DNA of 64,000 nucleotides from Chalciporus piperatus (GCA_038093975.1 JBBPTG010000010.1:124001-188000); one strand, 5' to 3'; shown: positions 47,834-60,953, numbered from the stretch's first letter. Numbers and translations are program-made. Notes: a model not told the origin generated them from the sequence alone.

Positions 47834-50800
47834 ATGTCCGGTCCCTCCACAGCATACCCCGTCATCCACGACAATGATCGCAACGCCAGGAATGCAAACC
47901 CCGTAGACGATGGCTCTGATGCAATCCCAGTCATACTCGGCCATCCAGGTGGCAACGATGCCAACTCAAACAAAGTATGTGGCCAAATTACCATCCTCAC
48001 TCTCTCTTGCCCTCAACGAAAACAGCTCCGCGTTCACATTTCGGAGCCGGCGCCTTCCGACAACTCGTTGCAGGCCGACGCAGACCAGGACATTCTCTCG
48101 CGCCCAGGATCGTCCACCTCTTCTTTGGATCCATACTACTTTGGTGCACAGTCGCCATCTGAATCTCCCGTCCCACAAATCCTACTTTCGACGTTACTTA
48201 GCACAACACCAGAGACCCGTAGCCCTAACGAACCACAATCGCCCTTGACGCCCGCACGAGATCCGGCCACCATCGACAGAAATGGCCTTGTTGGTGTCGG
48301 AGAGCTTTCTACCCCCCGATGGGCAAAAGTAGTTCGACACGTCGAGGACCCCGCACGTGACGACGACGATCAACTCGACATTTTGCAAGAGGAAGACAGT
48401 GCCGAGGTTGATGTTCTCGACGAGCCGGACAGCCCCGACAGCCCATGGACCATCGAAGCTGTGGATGGTGAACCAGATGAACAAGAACAGGTTAGAAAGT
48501 TGATTTCTTTTCAGCAACACGGGTTGACATGCCTTCTCCAGCCTCAGGTCAAACCGGTGACGCGCACAATTCGTCCACGTCGTTCAATGGCTGACGAAAG
48601 TGGTGGAGAAGAGATTCTTTACCCTCGCCAACCGCTTGGGTCCGAACTTCTGCATCCCTTTGACCGTGTGAAACCATCATCGCCCGAACCTCCATCTCCC
48701 ATTGTTCCACCTCTGCCCACAGAACAGTCACTCTTAAGTGACGTGTCCTGCCCATCCTCTCCGCCAAGTTCATTCACCCCCCTCACACCTCTTCGCAAGG
48801 CAAAGAAACGCACCTCTGATGAGTTCGAAATGGATCAGTCCGGTTTGTTGGTTGCAAAACGTGCCGTCGCTTCTACATCAAAGGATCGTAATCTTTCTGC
48901 TTCCAAGGAGGAAAAACCTTCTCCCCTACGTAAGCATCGTAGCAATACATCTACGTCGACCACCGGACCTCGCGACAAGGCACGAGATCGTCGCAGGGAG
49001 AGCTTGTCTGCCTCCACTTCTCTCAAGCCGCCGTCAGTGACGGAGTCTGCCGAGTCAACCCCGATTACGATCCCTGCCCGCGTCGACCGCGAGCGGAGTG
49101 CGCATATACGTCAACTTTCGGCTGGGGATTCATCTTCTGGCCCTGACCCTACCTCGGTAGCCCACTCCCGCCGTGTTCACACCACAGACTTTTCTCATTC
49201 CCCTTCGACGGCCTCGATGCACCAGTTCCTCAAGCATGCCGGTAGCGCAACGACCAGTATTACCCCGCCCCATCGTCCCTCTTCTTCGTCTAATAAGGAG
49301 TCCAACGTTGCCCATTCCCTCCTTCGTGGCACCCAGGAGGGTTGGTCTAGCATGGACGACGACGCTCATGCTGAAGCCCTTCGCAAATTAGATGGACTCT
49401 CTGCCAAGACTGCTCGCGCACGTGCGAGTGTGTCCAGCCTTCATCGTGCAAGCATGAGTCGGCCTGGTACACCTGGGAGTACCACGGGGCGGTCTGGCGT
49501 GCATTGGGAGGGTGTTGGGAGTGAGGGTGGAAAAGTCAGTCGAAGAGGCAGCACAAAGGAAAAAGAGAGGAACCAACCAACTTCTGGTCTTGGCATCACC
49601 AGCTCATCTGGAGACACCGCTCCCCAAGACGTCCACGAACCCCGCGTGGCCGCAATTCCAAGTGGGGATGAGCATCACAGTTCTTCGGGGGCTGAGAAAA
49701 CTCCGAAGAAGCACGGGTCGATTAGTGCTCGTCTCAGCTTCACTCCTAAGCGGGGATCTGCTTCCTCTACTACTTATACCAGCACTCCTACGAGCTCTCG
49801 GGATTCGGCGTCGTTGTCTACTGCTACCAGTGCTACTTCAGTCTCTGCTCCCTCCGGTTCTGGCAGACATTCGACAGGTGTAGGCAAGGGAAGGCGTAAC
49901 AGTGCAGGTAGTGACATTTCGAGTGTCTACTCGGGAGGCGATGGCGCTTTATACAAAGATCGGACTGGATCACTTGCCGCCAGTGCTGAAGCGTTGGAAG
50001 AGGATCGTGTCCCTCCTGTACCTCCATTGCCGAAGGATTTGTCGAATTATCGTTCCCCTCCACAGTCCTCGCACGGTATCACCTTTCCCCCATCTGGCGT
50101 CGATGATAGCGAGGTCGAGCGCACGGTCTCTCTCGAGGTTCCGTCAGCTTCGAAGCCTTCAACTCATTCTCACGGTTCTCATGTTCACGACTCTGCGAAT
50201 CGTGGAAGTCAGTCCGCTCCTGAATCTGTTCCACCTGTTACCAAGACCCCTTCCAAGAAGTGGAGTTTCTCAAATGCGCTGAACATCAAACTAACGAGCT
50301 CGCCTTCTATCTCCTCGATGAAGGATAAGGATCACTCGCCTGCAAATAGCAAGACCAACAGTTTCCCTTTGAGTCCACGGTCCATGCAAAGTTTCAGTCA
50401 GCAATTACGCAAGTCCACTTCGAGGGAACATGCCTTGTCTCCTCCCGTCGCTGCACGTACCCCTTGGTCGCCGGTGCAGGATGCAATGGCGTCCGCCGCA
50501 TCTCTCGCTTCATTGTCCTCGGTCGGGTCTACCCGTGGCCCGAAGTCACCCGCCATATTGTCCGCCAAGACTCCCGATCGCGACAGAGGATTGCCTAGTC
50601 GTCCTGGAACTGGTTCGAGTGGGAGCAATATTACCACCGCATTGTCAGCTCCGAACAATGCACCCCTCAGCCCTGCCTCATCAATGCGGAGACATCAATC
50701 GAAACGTCTCACACCCTCGTCCATTCCATTCTTCCGGCGCTCCTCGTCTCAAAGCATGCAGATTCCACCGACGACCGCGATGCCCATGTCGATTTCACCC

Positions 50801-53800
50801 ACCATGTCATCGGCTCCTCCGACGACACAGAACCGCCCCAAGGCAAGCAGTTCACCCGTTAAGGAATCGTCGTCTCGGACCGTGCCTGCTACGCCTGGTT
50901 CGGCGAAGAAATCTTCCGTGCTGAGTTTAGGGCTGCCATCACTCCTCAAGTCGAGTTCCAGAAGGAGTTTGCATGCCGATAAGAGCGATGCGGGAACGGG
51001 CAAGGAAACAAAAGATAGAGACAGTTTACGAACACGGGAGGCTGAGAAGGAGAAGAGTAAGCAAGATCTGAAGGATCGGAGCGAGAGTAGGATATCCGTT
51101 CTCATGGGTCGTAAACGGGGCAAGGTAAGCATACAGCTTGGTCACTGCGGGGGGACGACATGCTGATAGTATCGGGAAGACGCTGTCCTCCACCGACGCG
51201 AAAAAGGCGCCTGCTGTGACGTTGCCACCGATGCAAATGACCGCGCTTCCAGCCGCCACTGCGCAGCGCGTCGCTAGCCTCAAGGGGGCCAGTAATTCGG
51301 TTTCTACACCTGCCTCCGCGACCTCGATCAGTAGAACACCGTCGTCATCTCGCGTCACCGCTCAGACCGTCAGCTCGATGCAGAAGCACTCCGATGCTTC
51401 TCTCCGTAGCAGAAACCAGCTGCCTACTATCGCAGGTTCACCTTCGGTTGGAACCACTGGCTACAGTGCATCGAGAGATGGACCTCCCTCTGTGGTGCTT
51501 AATGCCGCCGCTGGTCTACCGAAGGAAACACCCACGAAGATACCCCGCATTTCGAGCCGTACATCTGCAGCTGGATCGCCTGGATTGGGAGTGGCATCGG
51601 CGCAGAGCACCCTCGTTGGCCGCCGCATTAGTCTCAATGTCACCGCTCCTGCGGACCCATCACCGACACCTGGTGATGCCACTATCAACGAATTTGGTGT
51701 GTTGGAGAACGGGGCAAGTCAAGATGCGAAGGCGACGACGACGGAGGCAGCCCCTTTCCGACGTCAGTCCGTTCGTGTTTCTCCCACCAGCACTGCGAGA
51801 ATGCCCCGTCAAGTCTCTGGTTCTACCTCGTCGGGTGTTATCCCCCGTAAATCCAACCGTGACTCGGTCTCGTTCAGTGCATTGCGGAAAACGTCCACGG
51901 GTTCGGTCGCTTCGACAGGATCTGCGGGAGCGCAGCCAACCGAACCGTCGCAAACTCATCACCGATTCTCGGCGCTGTCCCCATCGAAGAGTCTCAAGCT
52001 TCTGAGTCCCAAGATTTCCCTTCCCGGCTCGCGGTCGTCTGCTAACAACAACAGCACGACGAGCTCAAGCGTTGCTCATCGCGCGCAAGCTGGGACACCC
52101 TCTTCAAGTCGTCAGTCATTGTCGACGCCTTCACCGGTCCTGAGCACTGTGGACGAGGAAGAGTTGCTTGGGGACGAGGAGATGCTTCAGTACATCCGGC
52201 GCCAGCAGGCTAAGAGGATGGCGACCGGTGCTACACAGCAGGAGTTGGATGAATTGCTCAAGTTCCCTGAACCGATACCTCCTACTCCTGGACTCACACC
52301 CGAAGGTAGGATACCATAGGTCAACGAAAATCATCTCAGTCACTGATGCCTGCTTTTAGTGCTCTTGAAGAGCTCTCAAGCACAATTCTTGTCTCCTTAC
52401 GAGCGCGAAGAGGTTCTCAATTACCCTCAAGTGTACTGCATTGGTACTGGCAGCCAGAAGAAGCAAGCTCATCCCGACTTCTCGACCAACAACTTTGGGT
52501 ACGATGACGACCGTGGCGACTACCTGGTTATTCCAGGCGATCATCTCGCTTACCGTTATGAGGTCGTGGACACCCTCGGTAAGGGTTCGTTCGGGCAGGT
52601 GTTGAACTGCAGGGACCATCAGACCGGAGAGTCTGTTGCGATCAAGATCATCCGCAACAAGAAGCGATTCCACCATCAAGCGTTGGTTGAGATCAAGATT
52701 TTGGACAACCTTCGCAAATGGGTATGTAGTGTCGAGCTCGAGCTTTACATTGAATTGATTCTGAAACCCATCCCACAGGACTCGGAAGAGAAGCACCATG
52801 TCATCAAGATGACAGAACATTTCTACTTCAGGAATCATCTCTGTATCGCCATGGAGCTGCTCAGTATCAATCTGTACGAGCTGATCAAGGCGAACGGCTT
52901 CGTCGGCTTCACGACCACGTTAATTCGGAGATTTACGAGCCAGATGATCATGTCGTTGTGCTTGATGCGCCACCACAGGATCGTTCACTGTGACCTGAAG
53001 CCAGAGGTGTGTTATTGTCGATATGCTTGCCTTTGGTCTCTGGTTGACATGATTGCAGAATGTTCTCTTGAAGCACCCCGCTAAGAGTGCCATCAAGGTC
53101 ATTGACTTTGGTAGCAGTTGCTTTGAACACGAAAAGAGTATGTGCCTCGCGATCCGTCGCTCTTTCTCTCTAACATTTCCCCAGTCTACACGTATATTCA
53201 AAGCCGTTTCTACCGTTCTCCGGAGGTCATCCTTGGCATGAACTACCACATGGCCATCGATATGTGGAGTTTGGGTTGCATCCTCGCTGAGCTGTACACT
53301 GGTTTCCCGATCTTCCCCGGTGAAAACGAACAAGAGCAGCTGTCTTGCATCATGGAGGTTCTTGGGCCCCCTGACAAGGACTTCATCAACCGCAGCTCCC
53401 GTAAAAGGCTGTTCTTTGGTATGTTCTCGAGAGCAGCTTGCCCTAGTTTGTCACGACTCACCTTTGTATAGACAATAACGGCGCACCACGGCCGGTGGTG
53501 AACTCCAAGGGCCGCAGAAGAAGACCTGGCACAAAGTCTCTTGCTCAAGTCCTTCGATGCCAAGACGAGGACTTTGTCGATTTCATTGCGCGCTGTTTGG
53601 TCTGGGACCCCGAGAGACGGTTGAAGCCTCAAGCGGCACTGCAGCACGCCTTCCTCAAGGCAGGTCGTCGGGGCAAGGTCACCAGCCCTTTGCCCGCCAG
53701 CGCGAAGGCGCTCTTGTCGTCATCGAGTCTTACCGGTAGCTCCCGAACCAGCAAAGTCACCGAGACGCCCAAGAAATCGCTGATTAGCGCACCAACGCCA

Positions 53801-54028
53801 TTGACTGCCCGGACTTCCCGCACTGTTACGAACGGAGTCGCTCCCACTCCCTCTCACTCGACCTCCATGGGCTCGACCTCCCGCACATATCGGACATCTC
53901 AATCACACAACCTTTCATCTCAATATTCCAGCCGCACGCTCGGGCTAGCAGTGAGTCGTCCATCATCATCGGAGCAACCTTTCGAACAAGAGCTTATGGG
54001 ATGGCTTCAGACGACGGCTACTAAATAG
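47834..54028 (+). CDS. Large DYRK-family protein kinase (DYRK2/Pom1-like)
   Basis: The first ATG at 47834 gives [15 protein letters not shown]. Residues 1 to about 1,430 are a disordered S/T/P-rich region with many SP/TP sites, coded by two very long exons with few introns. The C-terminal kinase begins with [17 protein letters not shown] and the DYRK-homology box [10 protein letters not shown]. Kinase motifs follow: [38 protein letters not shown], the activation loop [13 protein letters not shown] with the autophosphorylated tyrosine, and [15 protein letters not shown]. The C-terminal tail after [11 protein letters not shown] is again S/T-rich and ends at [13 protein letters not shown]. In fission yeast Pom1 sets cell length and polarity at the cortex. 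That role here is inference; the catalytic residues are all present. Confidence 0.93.
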
Positions 54029-54462
54029 TGGTTGGTGCGGTCTGAACTAATCTGATTTTTTCCACTCTTGCTACCCCTCTCGCTTTCCTTGTTGGGAACT
54101 TTTTACCTAGTCTGCTAGAGTCCTACTTCAAAACGACGAGCTGGCCTTTTTCCACTTCTCTCTCTCAGGAATACCCCCCTGGTCCGCTGTACTTTATCCC
54201 CCCATTGTCAACTGCATGTTATCCGTCAGGTTCCCTGCACATCATACTTAGTAATGCTTGCATCACTCAATCAATTGTCTGTTCTGTGGATTATGGAATC
54301 CTGCACGATACCTCCGATACCAACGCACACCTGGCTGACCCCACTGACTGGAGAACAACATACTACATGGCTACCCTATGCTATCGCATACATGCGCGTT
54401 CGAAGCTAGAGCACAAATAAACTCGTATAAACTATCGAGAAGGGGTATTGCACACTACTATA
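54029..54462. other. Convergent intergenic stretch
   Basis: About 430 bp between the DYRK stop and the stop of the opposite kinase-like gene. It is pyrimidine-rich at first, then AT-rich. Only 3' flanks are expected. Confidence 0.45.
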
Positions 54463-56796
54463 TCACTTCCCTAACGACTCTGAGACTTGCTCTAAGCAAG
54501 GTGACAACTCCTCTGCCAGCATTCTCTCCGTAGGATTCCACTTCCAACACTGATTTAACATCTCCCACAGCTCGTCGGTCATCCAAGGCAGCGTCTCAAG
54601 TTCCTGTGGTTTCGGCGGGAGTATCCCATCCGTAAGGTCCCGTACGACGATGATGTCCCGCTTCCGATGCGAATACGGTGGTTTGAGCGTGAGTAACTCG
54701 AGGATACTCATCCCAAACGAAAACACATCCGACTTCTTTGTTGGCATGGTTTCGTCGCCGTTGTTGAGCTCCGGAGCGTGCCAGCGAACGGCGGAAGTGT
54801 TGGAGAGGGTAACCATGGCGGTCCTGCCAACGACCTCGGCGAGCACTTGGGTCAGGCCAAAATCCGAGAGCGAGACAACTCCCTACGATTATTTGTATGC
54901 GTAACTATGGGGGAGTGAGATGATGACGCTTACCTCTTCCGAAATGAGCATATTGGTCTATGGGCGTTTGACAATCAGCATTGTTGGATCCCGCCAGGAA
55001 GCACACGCGGACTTACGCATTTAACTGCGAGGAACGGACGGTTAGCGATCGAACGTCCAGAACTGTGGTGTATACTCACTGTGACCGTGAACGATATCTT
55101 GGCTGTGAAGATATTCAAGACCCTTCGCTGCCTGACTGAGCTGGGAGCATTACATGAGCACCAAAGGCTTGGGGGGGATCCAGAAAGAACTTACCAACTT
55201 CAGGGGGTTCACTTCTAGGTTCCCCCGGCGGAAACTGTTGGTCGTGGAAAGAGTAAGACAAGATCGCGAGGGTTCTTAAGAAGATGACACCGACTTTAGG
55301 ATATCATTCAATTGCCACGGGGAAACCTATGAAACAGTCATTCAGGGTTGAGTTACAGAACTTTATGGATTCAGTAACTCACGATATGAACACAGTCCAT
55401 ATTGGTTATAATGCCCAACATTGTAAGAACGTTCTCGTGCTTCAATTTCGACCAGACAGTAATCTCATGCTCGAAACGCTAGAACGCAGAATGCGATTTA
55501 CATACACGCAGAAGACATAAAGAGTGAAACGAACCAGCTTGAGTCGTTCGGCTTTGGGATCGTCCTGGTTCATGATTCGCAACGTTTTGAGTGCTACCTA
55601 TGGGATGGGATGAGTTACCTTTCGATATGAACGCGTTTGAGTCCATACCATTTTCTCTCCGAGCCAACGACCCTCGAAGATCTCGCTATAAGGACCACCA
55701 CGAGTGGCCCTCGGGTTAACTAATTTTACCTGATTGTTCAAAATCGGTATCGTGGGCGGAATGTTTGTAAGTCGATGGAGATCAAAGAGTGCTTTTTCGA
55801 TCTGATTCTGAACAGTGGTGACGGGAGAAGGAGGGCGTGAAGGGGCGGGAGACTCGTCTATCTGGTGGCCATCACTAAGCATCGTCATGGATGGACCCTC
55901 CCTGCGAAGCCCCACGAGACGCTGTTGAACGAATCAGATCGAACACACATCCCAACTCAAGGGAAAGGGGAATACCTCCTGGCCCAAACGCATAAGCTCG
56001 TACGCTTCATTTCCACCCGAAACATGCCGTTCAACCGCACGTTGTATATCTCTAGGGCTAATGAGGAGCTGCTGGAATCTCTCTTCTAGAGCAGCCTGAT
56101 GCTGCTGCATCATGTCAAGCGAGCGTTGTTGCATGCGCAACATCGTGACCGGATGCGAAACCTGTTGGCGGTGTCAGATCATCACCAGTCAACTTTGCGG
56201 AGACAAAAACACTCGCATGAAGACGCGCAAGTGCGTTATCTACATCAGCGGAGCACTTGTCCAGGTCACGCGCGATCTGGGAACTTCTGACTATCAACGA
56301 CGGACGCGTCAGAGAGGAAAGGAGGCGCATAGAATGTGATCACTAACGAAACCTCTTGACTTTTCCGCAATGCGTCCACCTCTCTATCCGACGGTGGACA
56401 CTCCGCAAGACACTGGGACACATCTGAGATCATCCCGAGAACTTAGGTCAGGAAAGAGGGACACTCACGCATCTGCTTCGTCGAGTGGAGCACTGGCATC
56501 TGTGCCAACCAGGAGCGGGGACTGATCATTGATCACGTCCAGTAACGCCCTGCACCTCTGCACTAGCTGAGTAGACTTTTGCTGTTTCCGTAACGGAATG
56601 GAAGGGAAAACGGGGATAACCTTAGCGGGAGACGACAACGTCCCAAAGATGAGATCACCTTGTGGACCGCGACCTCCGAACAAGCCGCATGAATCATCTG
56701 ACAGACCATGACGCCCCCTGCAGCAAATGGGACCCCCGACAGCGTCGCTGCGAGCTGGGCAGCTCCCAGCGATGATCCAATGACGCCAGTCGGCAT
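54463..56796 (-). CDS. MLKL-like helical-domain protein with TKL-type (pseudo)kinase domain
   Basis: The start at 56796 reads MPTGVIGSSLGAAQLAATLSG, an amphipathic, glycine/alanine-rich helix. Helical segments follow over several short exons: HAACSEVAVHK/QKSTQLVQRCRALLDVI, CLAECPPSDREVDALRKSQ, RDLDKCSADVDNALARLH and QQRSLDMMQQHQAALEERF. The pattern matches the four-helix MLKL N-terminal-like domain common in agaricomycetes. Then come a P/S linker, QNQIEKALFDLHRLTNIPP, and a kinase domain with a degenerate glycine loop (RGGPYSEIFEG), intact VALK lysine, GLEYLHSQDIVHGH, DFG as LSDFGLT, WHAPEL and SDVFSFGMSILELL, ending SESLGK-stop. The HRD aspartate codon is CAC (His), so catalysis is doubtful. 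Around twelve introns, including one 8-nt exon. The cell-death role is inferred from architecture only. Confidence 0.8.
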
Positions 56797-57459
56797 GAAG
56801 CGAGCGTGTGTTGATCTCGAATGTGATAGAAGGACCGAGTGGGCACCTACAGCAATTGTAAGGTCTACGTGGGATCTAATATACTATCATGTTCATGGTT
56901 TCGCTTGGAACAGGACTTGAGTGCTGTGCACTGTGCAGGCGGGAATTCGGTCAAGGAATATGTCAGATGGAGATGGACCTAAATAGATGGACCTACAACA
57001 TTCCACGTTGTTCCAAGGTACGTCAGCTGTGCTGGCGCCTAAGTATATGAGTACTGTAAGTATACAGAGAGAAGGAAGGTCCGGTGGGAGAATGGACCAC
57101 ATGCCCCATATGTCGTGCCGTCGACCACCGCTGAATTGCGAGGTGAGACGACGTACTAGTAGATTCCCATACATAAGTAGTCACCCAGAAGCATCAAGGT
57201 GACTCGGAATACCCGAGGTCGGTGCCCGCTACTTAGTACAGCCAGTACGGGCAAGATAACTTCTCGTGGCGGTGATACGGAAGACATGTCATGATTTTTT
57301 TTCTGAATGTGAACGAAAGCAGTGAGATGCAGTACTTGTGTGCATTGAGTGTGCAGTGTGCACGTTGTCAACGTATGACGCGACGGCAAACACGCCCCAG
57401 GAATTGCGCCGCGACTTGACCGCGTCCAACCCGCGCACCAGCACCACACAGCCGCATCG
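56797..57459. promoter_or_regulatory. Divergent region between MLKL-like and ING genes
   Basis: About 660 bp between opposing starts, carrying both promoters. A GT/CA-rich part with repeated TGTGCA words lies at 57335-57362. No gene or repeat copy is seen. Confidence 0.45.
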
Positions 57460-59163
57460 ATGGGTCGCAAACGCCGACGCTCGCGGGCATTTCTCGCCGA
57501 GGCTGAAGAGGACGAAGAACAACCCGTAGCGACCGTCGAAGAGGACGAGTCTGCGCGAGACCAAAGTTCGAAATCGCCCGCTGACGGTGGCGAGGCTGAG
57601 CCAGAGGAGGAGGAGCTCACTGAGGAATGCAAGAAAGAGCTCGAGGTATGGGAGGCGTTCAAGGAGGAACATCACGAAGGTTCGTCCATGTGTATCCGAA
57701 TCCTTGACGAGCGTAAGATGTCGACCTCTCGTATCTATAGTTCTCGAGCAACTACCCTTGTCTCTGCATCGTCAGTTCAAATTGATGCGCGAATTGGACT
57801 CTCAATGTGAGGGTATGTATGGCGAGGGCGTATGGTGTCGTTGTTCTGATCTTTACTCTGATGCAGCGTTTCAGGCAGACCTCCTCGCGTCTGGTCGGCG
57901 ATATATACTCCTACGCGAGAGCCTTGCGGCACGACATAGTCAAGATGCCTCAGGTCCACCAGTGGGATCCCCAAACCACCCAATGGACGTCGACAAACCC
58001 GATGCTGATCAAGCAAACAGCGCCGCTCAATCCACAATGCTAGTCGACTCCGCAGCACCCTCGCATAGCGGAGAGGCAGTGACTGACGACGCCCGAGCAG
58101 GAAGCACCATTTCCAACCAATCCCCTCCATTCCAACCAAAGCCCGGAGAGACAACACGCACGCTACTCCAATTCATCGCCCAAACCTCAGAAGAAGCTCT
58201 CCGAACCGCCGAAGAGAAAGTGAGCATCGCACAGACCGCATATGAAACGGTGGGTGAACAAACACATGCACCCCCCTTTTGACTTCACTTATACTACCCT
58301 TCCTCCGTTAATTATGGACGGCAGGTGGACCGTCATATTCGGCTGCTTGACCAAGCTATCAAGGAACAGGAAGCCGCCATATCACTCGGGATGCGTCCTG
58401 GCACACACCTCGCCCCCATCCTACTCCCCGATCTCGTCGTCCCTCGCTGGGCCCGTCCCCCACGCGTGGAACACAGCCCTGTTCCCTCACTCTCTCCCGA
58501 TCTCGAACTTCGTCTCGAAGAACCCCCAAGCCTCGAGCTCCCCGCCCCAGTGGTCCCATCGCCAAAGGCACCCAAGAAAGGGCGCAAAACAGCAACCCCA
58601 AAGGCGCCCAAGCCCGAAGAGCCACCACCAGTAGCCGAAGTCGAAGAACCTCTCGCAACCGGTCGCACGCGCCGCGCTGGGGTCCGTCTCACCATCCCCG
58701 CCCAACCTCAGGCCCCAGCCCCCACCGTCCCTGCAGACCCGAATGAACGCCGCTATTGTTATTGCAATCAAGTATCGTTTGGAACGGTGGGTATTGTGAC
58801 ATAGTTGTTTTAATACCCCTTTTACCCTCTCATTTTCTCGCATTACGTTCACTGCTGCGCCCCGTTCATTGCTGTGCTCTCGTGTTGTTTCTCTCTCTTT
58901 CTCGCTTGTGCTTTTGTATTCTGATGTGATTTTTGCTTACTTGTGATGCCGTTCACGATCTACTTCGTAGATGATTGCATGTGATGGCGATGGTTGTGCA
59001 AAAGAATGGGCAAGTCAGGTTCTCTCACTGCTCAGAGCAATGCTGACAACACATGCAGTTTCACTTTGGCTGTACTGGTCTCTCGGAAGTACCGAGCAAG
59101 AAGACGAAGTGGTACTGTCGCGATTGCAAGCCCAAGATGACGCAAAAGGGAAGATCCAGATGA
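57460..59163 (+). CDS. ING-family PHD-finger chromatin protein
   Basis: A reader of H3K4me3 that targets histone acetyltransferase or deacetylase complexes (NuA4, Rpd3/Sin3). The start at 57460 reads MGRKRRRSRAFLAEAEEDEE, a basic then acidic lead. The ING helical region follows as LEQLPLSLHRQFKLMRELDSQ and FQADLLASGRRYILL. A long low-complexity middle (P/A/S-rich) contains AYETVDRHIRLLDQAIKEQE, the second half of the ING coiled coil. The C-terminal PHD is split by two introns: RRYCYCNQVSFGT / MIACDGDGCAKEW / FHFGCTGL..KTKWYCRDC. It ends KGRSR-stop at 59163. The aromatic-cage tyrosine and tryptophan positions look conserved. Which complex it joins cannot be told. It converges with NUF2, 133 bp apart. 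Confidence 0.92.
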
Positions 59164-59296
59164 TGAAATCCAAGGATACAATTACAGAACAACATCACAA
59201 GTCGGAACATTACTACTACATGTATACTACATGTATTCTAAGACATCAAATAACTTATCATACTCGGGTATTCCAGGTCGTCGAAGAGGTCCCTGA

Positions 59297-60953
59297 CTAG
59301 TCTGAGGACACGCTCAGGTTGAGTTTGTTGGCAAGCGTCTCCATGTATACCTCTGCGAAATATGCATCAACGAAAGCGGGCATGTTAGGGGTAAGATCTA
59401 CCTGTCTCGTGCCGCAGCTTCCAATACTCCGCAAGTAGCTCGTTGAGCTCAGCTTCACTTTTCTTTAGGTGTTCCGCCATCTGGGGGAATGTGAGAGGAT
59501 GCCTAACAAGGTGATGGAAGGAAATACCTTTGCTTCGATATCTTCGGCGTCTTTTCGGAGTTCTTCTACCTGTTTTTCATTATCCCGCCGCTCGACATCC
59601 ATTTGCTCGTATTCTCGCTGCAGTCGCTCAATGGTCTGTTGGCTTGCGAGTCGTTTCTCTTCTGCGTGTCTCTGCGCACGCTCGAGTTTTTCTTGAGCGT
59701 TCGTCAATTGTCGGTATACTCGCTAACACCAACAGGGTCAGGGAAGCAGGTCCATATATGAAGAAAGGGGAAACCCACCTCCTTTTTCATCTGGAGTTCC
59801 ATCCGTTCGATCTTTTTATAGTCCAAGCTATCTTTAACGTCTGCGAGCTCCTTTTGTGAGCCTTCGAGAAACTGGGCCTCCTTCTCGATGGTTTGAAGCT
59901 GCTCGATGCACCCCCGTACCTCCTGAAGGGTACAATTCAGGATATTACAAAGACAGCAGCATGTGTGAACCTGACCTTTTCGATGTTTGTCAGGACCGTA
60001 ATCTTTGTTTGCAAATCCCTTGCTTTTGCTTCGTGCATGGCAAGGGTCTTCTTATCATCGATCGCGGTAGCACCCATCGAGGTGATGTTTCTCTTGATCC
60101 TGTCCGGACTCTGTACTATCCTGGCTCTCGTGCGTTGAATGTTATCCAGGAGGAGAGAAGTATCCGAGTTGATGTTTTCCTTTTTCAATATGACGTTCGC
60201 CTTCTCGATCTTGAGTGCTTCGATGTCTTTGACGACTCCTTGGGTGGTGTCCTTGGTTGCCATGAGATGTGCGGTTATCGCGGCATTTTCTGCGCGAAGT
60301 TCCTCACATTTCGGTTCGTCTTTTGCGCGTTGTACTCTGCGAAGATGCCAGGGTGAGGAGGTGAGTGTAGTACGCGTGATTTGTGCTCACTTGAGTGTAT
60401 TGAGTTTGTGTTGTAGTCCAGTGAGTTCCTGAGCGACCTGCTCTCTCTCTCCGATGATGTTCGTGGATTGGTCGCGTAGGTTAGCCACGAATGGTGTGCA
60501 TTGTTCGGCAAACTTGACAAAGTTGATGAACGCGGAGAGGATGAACCGTGTACGTTCTGGTTCTGGGAGGTATAGATCCTTTGCACTAAAGTCCATTATC
60601 CGAGCAGCATTTGCGAAGCGAGTGAGATGATAGAGGAGAAAGTTGTGTGCAATGCTCGCGGTATAGAGGTCCTGATCACACGCCTCACGCGTCAGCCATG
60701 AAGGAGACGTGTTTATGGATGGTATACACACCGTATTTGGATCATCGAGTGCTGCGAGGGCGTTCTGGATGGGCTCGTGCAATGCCTCTGGGGATATGGA
60801 TGTGACTTGTTCTAGGCAGGCAGAGTATACGCCTGTGACGAAGTCGGAGGACGGTCTTGCGAGTTGTGCGTCGCTGACAGACAGCCCCCACTCGGAGAGG
60901 GCTGTAATTATTTCTTGAATGGGCATGTTCGGGAACCAATACTGACCTGACAT
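59297..60953 (-). CDS. NUF2: Kinetochore protein NUF2 (Ndc80 complex)
   Basis: The coiled-coil partner of Ndc80 that attaches kinetochores to microtubules. The start at 60953 reads MSGQYWFPNMPIQEIITALSE, the canonical Nuf2 calponin-homology N-terminus, with FVTGVYSACLEQV following. The CH domain continues with NFLLYHLTRFANAARIMDFS and LPEPERTRFILSAFINFVKFAEQC. From about residue 165 on the protein is coiled coil: IIGEREQVAQELTGLQHKL, TTQGVVKDIEALKIEKANVI, ERAQRHAEEKRLASQQTIERL and HLKKSEAELNELLAEYWKL. It ends in a last exon EVYMETLANKLNLSVSSD-stop. About seven introns, ~450 aa, normal length. It diverges from the RecQ gene. Confidence 0.95.

Noticed and set aside
47840..52300. Many open frames on both strands overlapping the long DYRK N-terminal region
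   Set aside because: They are by-products of GC-rich, S/P-rich coding sequence; only the plus frame leads into the kinase domain and has homology.
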